The notes beneath the pieces were generated by a model. It was given only the letters and a program-made list of their open reading frames with translations, was not told the origin of the DNA and did no database searches. This document shows, one piece after another, positions 11,101 through 20,890 of a stretch of 49,937 nt of DNA. The number at the start of each line of letters is the position of its first letter. Within the stretch, counting starts at the first letter, position 1. Source of the stretch: Lingula anatina (Eukaryota > Brachiopoda > Lingulata > Lingulida > Lingulidae). Position numbers and translations under genes: made by a program. Location: the NCBI RefSeq assembly GCF_001039355.2, contig NW_019773543.1:5929-55865 (forward strand), given 5' to 3'.

Positions 11101-11690
11101 TAGAAATTTAAAGTAAACATTAAAAACATGATTTGCTTCTCTAAAATTACCACTGTGTTATTTTATATGTTTTATCCGCAGCATTTTACGTGTATCACCC
11201 ATCTCGACTTTATCAAGTAAAGTGTTTGAAACTGATCCCTAGATAAATGACCAAGTAATACATTCTGCATTCCCCGTGTCATACTTATATTTTTCATAGT
11301 TTCACGTATTGTTATAGTTTATCTATATACTGCACTCAACATTTCTGTAGTTTTAATACAGTCCTTCTTTTGCTATAAATATTGTATAAGAGTTGATAAT
11401 CAGGTGTTGATAGCATTTGCCTCTGGTTTACTGACTGGACTATATTATTCCTGCTGAGGTCACACAATTGCAGACTTGTTATCTCATCACAAAGATATGT
11501 CTTTACAAAATGGTTAATGAATAACCCCAACTGATAATTCACAGTCATGTTTGCTCAAGTGAGTTTTGAGTAGTTTGCATAATTGAAGATGAGTCCAAAA
11601 TTCCACATCTACATGTATTTGATAAAATATAGGTCTGATGAGTGTATCTTACCTTGTCTTATTTTCTGCTAACGAAAGAAATATAATTCT
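11100..11690. other. AT-rich spacer, no gene seen
   Basis: Homology to the gene B flank fades here. No coding segment, RNA gene or clear repeat was recognised. Confidence 0.4.
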
Positions 11691-11840
11691 ATTCGGTTGA
11701 GCGAAGTGAATAAGAATGGAATTTTTTTCTCCTGGGGGGGGGGCGGGGGGGGGTGGGGGGGGTGNNNNNNNNNNNNNNNNNATATAATTCTATTCGGTTG
11801 AGCGAAGTGAATAAGAATGGAATTATTTTCTCCTAGGGGG
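11685..11840. other. Sequence duplicated across a 17-base gap
   Basis: About 50 bases (around ATTCTATTCGGTTGAGCG) occur at 11690-11735 and again at 11783-11830, on both sides of a G-rich run and unknown bases at 11765-11781. The pattern is typical of two contig ends with the same sequence that were not merged, so the duplication is probably an assembly artefact. Confidence 0.7.
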
Positions 11841-12240
11841 TGACACTGTATATATTGTGTTAGTTGTGATATTGGTAAGAATTGTGGGTAAGTTACGATA
11901 GTTGTTCATTCGACCAGTAAGCGCAGACTAGTTGACACGTAAATTTTTATTTTTGTTTTTCAATTTTTGTTTATGGTTTTGTTGCTTTAATTTGATAAGT
12001 ACCTGTGATTCTTTTTGTTTTATAACTGCATTGGTTTTTGCTGCAGTGGCTATTTTTATTTTTTCAATGTTTTGTTTTTCAAAATAAGTACAGTGTATGT
12101 TGTGTTAGTGTGTAGGAGTACAGTGTACATGGGGCATATTTGGGGGTGCGATTTATGTTTATCAAAATATTGATTAAAGGATTGATATATGTTTGGGAGG
12201 TAGTTTGCACATGTGTAGTGAAGAGATGAGTTCGGAGAGT

Positions 12241-12558
12241 CGTTGAGAGGTGCTCTCTTGGTGATTCCCTACGTACGAGAGAAATGAGTGCTTGGGTCGT
12301 GGTATTTTGTTAAATCCCTATGTGAGGGAAAGATGAGCTCGGAAGAGCTGTTTGGGATGTGATATCCCAGTGATTCCCTATGTAAGGGAAAGATGAGCTC
12401 GGAAGAGCTGTTTGGGGTGTGATATCCCGGTGATTCCCTAGGTAAGGGACAGATGAGCTCGGAAGAGCTGTTTGGGATGTGATATCCCGGTGATTCCCTA
12501 TGTAAGTGAAAGATGGGCTCGGAAGAGCTGTTTGGGATGTGATATCCCGGTGATTCCT
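12241..12558. repeat. 60-bp tandem repeat, about five copies
   Basis: A unit of exactly 60 bases containing GATGAGCTCGGAAGAGCTG and GATATCCCGGTGATTCCCTA repeats in register from about 12311 to 12558, with a more diverged copy before it at 12241-12310. The copies differ at only a few positions. There are no spacers, so this is not a CRISPR-type array. Function unknown. It may lie inside a larger element that begins near 11690. Confidence 0.9.
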
Positions 12559-14046
12559 TTTTTTATATATAAAAGGGAGAGATGATACAGAGGTTTAGTG
12601 AGGAGAGGGTCTCCTCGTATTTATAATTTATTTATTTAATTATTTATTTATATTGTTTGTTTGTAAATGATTGAAGATGGTTTGAAATAAAACTTGTGCG
12701 ATAACTGCGTCCATATGCACTTAATATGTTGTTTGTGTTGTTTCATTATTAATGTTATGCAGTGTCGGTTATTGTCTAGAAGAACCAACCCCTAGCTCGC
12801 TGAGATGAAGAGCTTGGTCGCAATTAAGTGGTCATCCAAGCGTTAATTGGCCTTCAATGCGCGGTGGCTTCACTGGACTTCAGTGGATCTTTGGATAGTA
12901 ACGGTAGCTCTGTCTTGTAGTTAAGCACTTCATTCTTGTCTTAGTCCGTGTTCATAGCCTTTTCGGCTTTCTCATATGCATGATGAAGACATACAGTACA
13001 GAAACCATACATGAAGTGTCTGACTGCTTTGGATAGATCTCATGTGGGATGTTTTCATTTCGCAAAAAGACATATCTCAAGATACCGGTAGGTTATCCGA
13101 AAAATGTTTTTATCATGCATAGGAATTACGTTATTCCACAGTTAAACAACTCTAGTCTGTATTTCAACAGGTATATGTTAGAGAAATGCCAGCTTCCAAA
13201 GTACAGGCATGTTAGATGCATGTAGCCCTGTTAAATTTCTTTGCAATATTGTTCGAGAAAACTTTTTCATAGGGTGTTTTCTCTCCGATTTTCCTGTCCC
13301 TATATATCCCAGCTAGAAATAAGAATATAATCGACATGAAACAATTTACGTTGTTAACTGTTAATAGGTAGAGGTTGAAATAATAGAATTAGTTATGAAC
13401 AGTGGGCTTCAATTACACAATGGTAATGTCATATATTAGATCTATATAGCAAATACAAGATGCTTCTAAATGGATATTCTTCTAAAATTATGAAACATGT
13501 TTCAGGAGATAATTCCCTCTTTATTTAATTGGAATAATTACTAAGACATTATTGTTAGAAACGCACTTTGTTTATTTTCATAAATGTTAATAATATGGGT
13601 GAAAGGTATACATGTAGTTCATTAACTTAAAGGGTCGTTCCATGGGATTTTCCAGCCAAAATAGATTTTCCCGGGAAAACAAGGAAATTTCCGTACTCTC
13701 TCATGAATTATCCATGACTCTCTGCACTTGGATTCGACCTTTAATTAAATTTATAAATGTTGATTTAGTTTAAAATGGCTGGCCAGTCATTATAACCAGC
13801 AACCATCTCCCATGTCTCTCTCCAGAAAAAAATTAATATATAGGCAAACATTTGCAATACAGATGTCATAAATCCAGGACAGGCATGACTTAGTCCTAAT
13901 TTTTATGGCTGGTATACTGACATTAATGTGTTGATACAGTACGCATGATAGATATGATGCATCCAAAGCCTCTCTCCCAAAACTAATAAAAACCAAAACG
14001 ATATCTATTTTATTTGCACAGGGCAATCATGTTTTCGTATTTTCAG
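12559..14046. other. Spacer upstream of gene B
   Basis: AT-rich sequence with no recognised coding exon. It should contain the gene B promoter, but I see no convincing TATA box. A pyrimidine stretch ending TTTTCAG at 14046, just before the start codon, could be the acceptor of a 5' UTR exon. In that case transcription starts further upstream. Confidence 0.4.
13644..13653 (+). promoter_or_regulatory. NF-kB-type site upstream of gene B
   Basis: GGGATTTTCC fits the consensus GGGRNYYYCC and lies about 410 bases before the gene B start codon. Such a degenerate site is expected several times by chance in 50 kb over both strands, so it is only suggestive. Confidence 0.25.
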
Positions 14047-14066
14047 ATTAATCTAAACCAATAAAT

Positions 14067-14582
14067 ATGTACGGGATTTTGTGCAGTGTAACCGCCATTT
14101 TGGTCTTTATAACACCAAACGTCATATCCTCTGATACCAATAACATGAAAATTGGGACAACAACAACGCCCTCTATCACAAATGGATCGGTCTCCCAGAG
14201 ACATAAAAGCGGCAACACCACCGAGACCACGCCTACTTTCACGGAGACCTCGCCTATATCCAGCATAAACCAATCAGGCACGACCAACAACAAGAATATC
14301 GATAACGCCACTCAAACCACGGCTACTTCTACCGCGTCCACGCCCACAACCACCGGTGCCACGCCCACTCCTGGAGTTCAAGGATGGATCATAGCCACTG
14401 CCGTGTCAACCAGTGTTGCTGGGCTGCTGATTCTGTGCTGTGTTGGAGTCTGTGTGTATCTGTGCTGTCAGGATAATGAAGATTGCTGTCTGTGTTGTTG
14501 TTGCAAGGACTACGACGACTGCGAGGAATGTCGAGAGGGATGTAGAGATTGGTTTTCTGATTGTTGCGAAAACTGTTTCTCG
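14067..14582 (+). CDS. Gene B exon 1: signal peptide, mucin-like ectodomain, membrane helix, Cys-rich tail
   Basis: The exon encodes 172 residues from an ATG at 14067. A hydrophobic start (MYGILCSVTAILVFI) suggests a signal peptide. Residues 23-106 are dominated by Thr, Ser, Asn and Pro, have four N-glycosylation sequons (Asn39, 50, 68, 80) and should be heavily O-glycosylated. A hydrophobic segment (about 107-133) is followed by acidic, very Cys-rich sequence. The frame stays open for 54 bases past the donor GTAATT at 14583, so an unspliced form would give a separate 189-residue membrane protein. I favour splicing to 14933 because donor and acceptor are both phase 0 and the intron (350 bases) has a good pyrimidine tract. 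The link to exon 2 is the least certain join of the model. Confidence 0.7.
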
Positions 14583-17500
14583 GTAATTTTTTTCTATCCA
14601 GTATCCTCTCTATCCACAGTCGTGGCATCCAATTAAAATAACAGACATATTCTATTTCCAGTTGCTTACTTGAACTACTTTTTTGCTAAGGAAACGTAAT
14701 GATATTTAAATGATATCAAAAAATGCATCGATCAAATCATATTGATCATCTTACAGTAAATCAGTAATAAGTACAATTAATAAGTGAAGCAATATGGATT
14801 AAAAAAGAACTAAGGGAAGAAATATATTGAGTTGAAGTTAATATGCTTTTAGTTTATTAAATTTGGACTTATTTGTATTCATCAATCAATTCATATCATT
14901 CATGTAATACTGCATGTTTATTTTCTTCTCAGAGGTGCGTATGCAAATCAGATCCCGAAGCCACACCCATGGTTGCACAAGCTGAAACGGAGATTACAGA
15001 ACCTGTTCATTTTATATCTGTTCATCTGCCAGACGGACAGAGTCTGCGCATGTCCGTTAGGAGCACGGATAAAATTCGAGTCATAAAGACCAAAGTCATT
15101 GAACTTGTAAATCTACCCCTTTATTACGTGAATGTATATCATGGTCTTATGCCGGGCGAATCAGACAGTCTTGACGAAGACATATCTTTCACGGGTTATG
15201 GCATTTACTTTGGAACAGACCAAGAGTTTACGGTTACCTATACCTCACATAGTGTTCTTGTCCAATTTGCCGATGGCAGCCTTGAAGAACAATCTTGGGA
15301 TCCCCTTCTTACCGTCGGAGATTTTTTGAATATGATTGATCTTAAATCACAAGCAGCACGCAAGGATATGCTTCTGATAGAAGCCCAGTGGGAAGGAAGA
15401 GCTGCACTCCAAGAATTGGTCGAATCCGACAAGAAGACTCTTCTATATCGTCTGCGTAAAATAAAGGTGTCTGTTTCATTCCAAGTCGTGTTAAAGATAA
15501 TAGGACAGAACACCCAAATATCGGTTAAAGTGTTCCCAACGGATACAGTAAACGCATTGGCGAAGAACTTTCTGAAGGCAGTTATTTTCATTTACGAAGG
15601 GACACAACTCGGGAGCGACAAAACGTTGAAGGATTATGGTCTCCAAGAAGGGTCGGTTGTGACTGTTGGCTGGTCAGTAAAGGTTTCTGTAGCACGTGGC
15701 GGTCAAATATATAAATACTCTTTGTTGGCAAGCAATGTCGTCGGCGAACTTAAGCAGATTCTGGCGGTGGATACAGACATTCATCTTTTTGAACAACACC
15801 TTAGTTTCAATGGTAACGTTCTTAGTGACGATAAGATGTTAGCCGAATACCTGACCTCCAAAATGGAAGAGGAAATGGACATCATTCTTACCAGTCAACC
15901 CTGGAGAGTATCAGTGCTGCTCCCTACCGGTACTTTGAGAGACTATCAAGTTTCACCAAATAACAACGTGGCTTTTTTGAAAAATCAAATAGAGGCAGAC
16001 GCAGACATTCCTGTTTCACGCCAGATCCTACAAATTGGTCGAAACGATTTAGCAGACGACGGACTGCTCTGCGATTCTATAGTACCCTCCAGTAGTCTAA
16101 TCTATCTGAAAGAACAGATTGCCCTAAAGTATTCCTCAAACTGGACACCTGTCAGTGCCAGATGGAGGCCTTTCTTTGAAGAACTTCTGCAGGTCAGCGA
16201 CGGGAACTTGAAGGAAGTGAACAACGTATGTTTCAGCACAAAGATCGACAGATTTAAAATTGGATCGTAAGTATAGAGAGGTGTGCTGTATTTATTCAGT
16301 TTTGTATAATCTTTTGGTTTGATTGTGGTATCATTTTAAAAACGTTTATGCTCCCAATCGGGTTCTGGTGGTGGTTTTAATATTTTAGTTATGTTTATAG
16401 ACGCGTTCCCGTTCACTAGAACATGCGAAAATGAATAAAACTGAAATGAAATACTTAGATAAAGTCTGTGTGTTGTGTGCTTTAGTGTTTAGCTTTGCTG
16501 ATGTTGTAAATTGAAGTATGTTTTCTATCATAGTAATTTAATACCGACGTACTAGTGTAAATGGCCAATATTAAATTACTGCCACACGTCTTTCATTTGT
16601 TCTTTTATCCGGGGCGAGAGTCATCAATCGTGGTTAAAGTTTCAGAATCCTCAGATTAGATTATTATATTTTCTTTTCAGCGGCAACAAAACTGAGGTGT
16701 TTCTGGGTATTCGGCATGATGGGAGAGAGGTCGCCGTAAAAAGATTCCCCAGGTCCATGTCACAGAACTTCAAGAACGAGAAAGGCTTGTTAACTACATT
16801 GGATTCCCCAAATATCATCCGATATCTTGATATCGCCATGGATGACGAGTTTCTGTACCTGATTCTTGAGCTTGGAGAGTTTACTCTCAATGAATTCATA
16901 TCTACAGATGAGTACAAACAAAACCAGACCAACATCTCCCGAGAACTCGTAGGGCAAATCTTGGAAAGCCTCAGAACCTTACACACTGGGCACAACGTTA
17001 TTCACATGGATATCAAGGTAGATACCCACACTCAGCAGTCAGTGAATTTTGGGAATCCCGGTATACTGGGGGGTACTTTTTTGTTCCTGTCAACAGTTCA
17101 TCGTAATACATGTAATATCATTTGGGCTTTTCCAAATTTTATTCTTAAAATGTTGACACTTATTTTTTACTTGCAAATAAAACTTGCGTGCCAAAATTTT
17201 CATGTAAGTAACTGATGGTTAGTATGCAGAAAAGTATAAATCCGTCTTATAATTATGGATTATACAAATGTAGTAACATTAAGTAATATTCGCCACTTTC
17301 AGCCCCACAACGTTCTAATAGATATCAGCAATCGAGCAAAATTGTCTGATTTTGGCATAAGTGTAGTCCTCCCGGATAACCAGAGTACTTTCTACACTAC
17401 TGCTAAAGGTATATTACAGTTTTTCTACCATCTTGTGTATATCTATCTGTCTGTCTGTCTGCCTGTCTCATGATATTATATTTTTGGCCACAAGGATATA

Positions 17501-18292
17501 GTAGACGTATTATTAAAAGCTCTGATTTATGTTACCCATTACCAATTTATAGCATTTTAAAAGGCCGTGCTGGAACATGTATTTACATTGCTGCTTGTGG
17601 TTGTTATGTGTTTGGTGTATCTTCAGGGACATACCACTGGGTGGCAAAAGAGATACTGGATAGCGCCACTGGGAAAGTCAAATACAAGAAAAATGCCGAT
17701 ATTCAGGTAAAATTACAGTTAACTACATAAACTTGTCAACAACTATCCTAATGAAGATGTCATGGATACACGTACACGTTTATTATTGAAGTAGATTTAT
17801 AAGCAGTCATCAGCATGATTTTTTTAAATTTCCTTTATACGTACATGGAAATTTGTGATTACTATCACTATTTTGTACCGGGGTATAGTTATTGACGAGC
17901 CGTGCATTATGTATAGCTTACATATACATGTATGTGTGTTAAGTTTTAATTTTAAAAGCGTTTTACATCTGTTGCCCTTGCAGGTAGCCGGGATGTTAGT
18001 CTACTACACACTAACAGGTGGCATACACCCATTTATGCCCAATGGCGAGGCCGACGTGTTTCTGTGTAACAAGAACGTTCAAGATGGAAAACATGACCTT
18101 TCAGCCTTGGACGACATCGTTGGAAAACATTTAGTGGACTGGATGCTGCAGCCAGACCCTGAGCTGAGGCCGACCATTGAGGAGGCACTGGCGTAAGTTT
18201 TCTTTTTGATTCGTCTTTTCCCCTTTTTGAATAGATTTATTTGGCAAAAAAAAAAAAATAATAATAATAAATAAATAAAAAAAATAAATAAA

Positions 18293-18332
<40 letters not shown>

Positions 18333-18364
18333 TAAATAAATAAATAATAATAATTATAAAAATA

Positions 18365-18416
<52 letters not shown>

Positions 18417-18473
18417 CAAAAATGCAATAATAATAATAATAATGCAAAAATGCAAATTAAACAATGCAGAAAG

Positions 18474-18518
<45 letters not shown>

Positions 18519-20880
18519 TTAAAGCAACTACAGCTACTTGCACGCTACAAGATTAAAGACGCACTTTCCAGTTAAAGAATCGTTTTCACTATCTACATCT
18601 GAACCAATAATAACTATAAATATATGGTTAGTTAGGTGTGTGTAATGTTGTCCAAAAACATGAAAGCACTTAAACGCATACTGACAAGGGAATATTTTTT
18701 AAAAACGTTTCACTGGTAAGAATTTAAGTACAGGGAGTTACATGGTAAATGTGCAGTAAATATTGATATATCTCTCATTAACAGGCACCCGTTCTTTTGG
18801 AATGTGGATATGAGGTACCGTTTTCTTGGTGTGTTGGGGGACGAGAAGGAAGTGAAAGAAAGGTAAAACAGAGGGATGTTAATAATTGTATACGTTTAAT
18901 GAAATAATTAGCTGTGACAGAATGTTTAAATGCAAACCAGTAGTACTTTGCTTCGTTTTACATAAATCTCATGTCCTTTACTTTCCAGATTGTATTTTTT
19001 ATCTTAAACATTAATGAAAGCATTTCTTTTAAAGTCTTAAAACTGAATATTAAATTTGATAGTCTTCTGATATCAGCCCGTTTTAGAAGACGTAGATGGA
19101 TTGAAGAAAATGTAAGAATAGAATATCAGCAGTATACTAATGCGAGCAGTTTAATAATATTTTTTTGTTTACAGTAAGAACAGCCGTTATCTATGTGCTT
19201 ATTGATTTGTACAAAATCCATGTTAATCCACTGAATATATTTCAGTTGGAAACAACAGCCACATTCCGTAACGTTGACACTGGATGGGTTGACGGTATCC
19301 GTGTTTAACACAGTAGCACACTGGGTAGGTCTTTCTGGTTTATTATTAATAATTTTGCGTCTGCGTATACTTGAATGTGCTTCCGCATATACTTGAATGT
19401 GAATAATCAGTGTGTTATTGGCGTACATGTAATATTAGGCTTATTATTCTACGTTAACTCATCCGGAGAGATTGGAGGAAGGGAGAGGGAGAAAATCAAT
19501 GGGGGCGACCCTATCTTTTTCCAGTACGAATGTCACTGCCTTCTAAAAACTGGCCAAAAACGACACATGTCCTGTAAGCTCTGTACTGTAAAATTCCCAG
19601 TATTTTTATCACCTTTCAAACTGTACTCAGCTTGGTGAAATGTTATGAAATCAGTCGTGAAATTTAATGTATTTTCGTGTAGGCCATTCCTCTATACTAT
19701 GCTACTCTATACTGTACAACAGCCTGAATGTATACGCAAAAGTGCCCCCGTCACATAACGAATCGTAGTCCATCTCATCTTCCATCTTTGAATGATTGAA
19801 AACGCACGCACACAGATTGTATCTGTGTGACAAAAATAGTCATACATTATAATGTCAAGAATTAGTATTTTATTAATGACGTATGACGCCTCCTCTTTTC
19901 AGAAACAATTTATTATTTTATTATCGCAGCACGTGTGGCATTGGAAATTCTATTTCACCATCTGTATATTGTACTGACGAAATAAATATACCGAGTTTCA
20001 AACAATAATGTTTTGCAGAAAGACTTGCTCGATCAAGTTGTTTATGACGAAGTTTCAAAACCAATGAGAAATGGCTACAGGTCTACCATATGCGGACTTC
20101 TTCGATTTATGCGAAATGTGGACGTCCACCTTAAAGACCAGTAAGATTAATGACTTATTTTTGCAAATCTTACTCTCAGTATGTAGCATTAAATATGCTC
20201 ATGCATGTATGGGAAATTTTTAATAAGGTGGTTTCAGCTCATTTAATCGGACATCTTAGGGTGATAACTTTATGGGGAAGAAGCTATGGAAGAGGAACAA
20301 GCCTTTATGACTTGCATCGTTAAAAAGCTTATTCAGAGAATTATGTCAATCAAATAGAATAATATATAATATATAATCAAATAGAGTTAAGATAAAGTAC
20401 TTCTAAACTTTACAAACCAGTTATTAAAGAGGTAGAAAATGAGAACTGCATGTTTCAATGAGATTGCCCTTTTGTCCATCGAATTATTCCACGCGAGTTG
20501 TAAAGTGTTATAATGTTTTTTACGAAAGAGGATTTTTATTGCCAATAGGTATCAAACTGATGATACTGTTCAACATTTACGAGAGGACTGCATGAGCTGT
20601 GCTTTTTTCCACTTTTACTCGACAGGAAAATTCCTGTCATTCTCCCGGGTCTTTGTAATTATCTGTATATTAAAGAAAAATGGAGATTTTGTACGTTTCA
20701 TGAATATTTTCCAGACCGCCCACTATACAAACCACTGTAGGTAATCCCATGACGTACTTCACCGCCAAGCTGCCTTTTGACGAGCTGTTCCTGAAGGTTT
20801 ACAAAACGGTGAGAGACACCCGATCTTCTGCTGATGACTGGACTGTTAGAGGGTCACTGAAGGAATTCTTTCCAGCATAA
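14067..20880 (+). CDS. Gene B: transmembrane mucin-like, ubiquitin-like array, kinase, KEN ribonuclease protein
   Basis: There are ten coding exons: 14067-14582, 14933-16266, 16681-17017, 17303-17408, 17627-17706, 17984-18192, 18785-18862, 19246-19324, 20019-20140 and 20715-20880. They sum to 3027 bases, or 1008 residues plus stop, with GT-AG borders and consistent phases throughout. Domain order: signal peptide 1-22, Thr/Ser-rich ectodomain 23-106, transmembrane helix 107-133, Cys-rich tail 134-172, about five ubiquitin-like folds 197-567, kinase 615-863 and KEN 863-1008. Kinase residues are Lys637, Glu650, HMD Asp727, Asn732 and DFG Asp745. KEN residues are Trp913, Tyr933, Arg945, Asn946 and His950. 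The overall topology resembles IRE1 (outside sensor, membrane helix, kinase, RNase). The IRE1 luminal sensor is replaced by a mucin-like stalk, and ubiquitin-like modules are inserted after the membrane. IRE1 and RNase L cleave RNA after kinase-domain dimerisation, and I infer the same here. The cellular membrane is unknown. Confidence 0.8.
14933..16266 (+). CDS. Gene B exon 2: tandem ubiquitin-like folds
   Basis: This 1334-base exon encodes residues 173-617. It opens with a short Cys/Asp/Glu linker. Ubiquitin-like repeats follow at roughly 197-277, 278-352, 353-420, 421-494 and 495-566; the second is the least typical. A linker (567-614) leads to the kinase. If exon 1 were not used, translation could start at the in-frame ATG at 14969 (Met185), giving a soluble form that begins just before the first ubiquitin-like fold. 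Gene A has no such internal ATG. The array resembles in principle the two C-terminal ubiquitin-like domains of vertebrate OASL, but here it is fused to an RNase L-like effector. Confidence 0.8.
16681..18192 (+). CDS. Gene B kinase exons
   Basis: Exons 16681-17017, 17303-17408, 17627-17706 and 17984-18192 carry the kinase domain. Motifs in order are the Gly loop IGSGNKTEVFLG, VAVKR (Lys637), an alpha-C Glu (Glu650), HMDIKPHN (Asp727, Lys729, Asn732), DFG (745-747), GTYHWVAKEIL at the P+1 loop and TGGIHPF late in the C-lobe. The nucleotide-binding and catalytic residues are therefore kept. The HRD Arg is Met, and APE is AKE. IRE1-like features are KPHN and the HPFF turn into the nuclease. The protein could bind ATP or ADP; whether it transfers phosphate cannot be decided from sequence. 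Confidence 0.85.
18250..18520. repeat. AAT microsatellite in a gene B intron
   Basis: A long run of AAT/AAAT units with short interruptions (for example ATGCAAAAATGCAA) fills the intron before the HPFFW exon. The gene A intron lacks it. The long Ile/Leu frames on the minus strand here are artefacts of this repeat. Confidence 0.95.
19246..19324 (+). CDS. Gene B 79-base exon completing the KEN domain
   Basis: This is the counterpart of the gene A microexon: AG before, GTAGGT after, the same length, and a frame open from the split Ser codon to Trp913. By eye it differs from gene A at only a few bases (Arg to Gln and Pro to Ala changes), while the surrounding intron differs much more. A conserved antisense frame here is a shadow of this exon. 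Confidence 0.75.
20019..20880 (+). CDS. Gene B last two exons: KEN ribonuclease core and C-terminus
   Basis: Exons 20019-20140 and 20715-20880 give Tyr933, Arg945, Asn946 and His950 in the KEN helix-loop, then the VGNPMTYFTAKLPFDELF end and a final LKEFFPA. They differ from gene A by about three residues in each exon. The stop is TAA at 20878-20880. Confidence 0.85.
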
Positions 20881-20884
20881 TGTT

Positions 20885-20890
20885 AATAAA
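20885..20890 (+). promoter_or_regulatory. Possible poly(A) signal directly after the gene B stop
   Basis: AATAAA begins five bases after the stop, exactly as in gene A, which suggests a very short 3' UTR if it is used. Confidence 0.4.

Noticed and set aside
12241-12558. CRISPR-like array
   Set aside because: The repeats are contiguous with no unique spacers, and the genome is animal.
14067-14636. Exon 1 of gene B as an independent 189-residue gene
   Set aside because: Possible as an isoform, but the phase-0 donor and the nearby phase-0 acceptor favour joining. Kept as an alternative only.
18079-18447. Long Leu/Ile-rich minus-strand frames
   Set aside because: They are translations of the AAT microsatellite.
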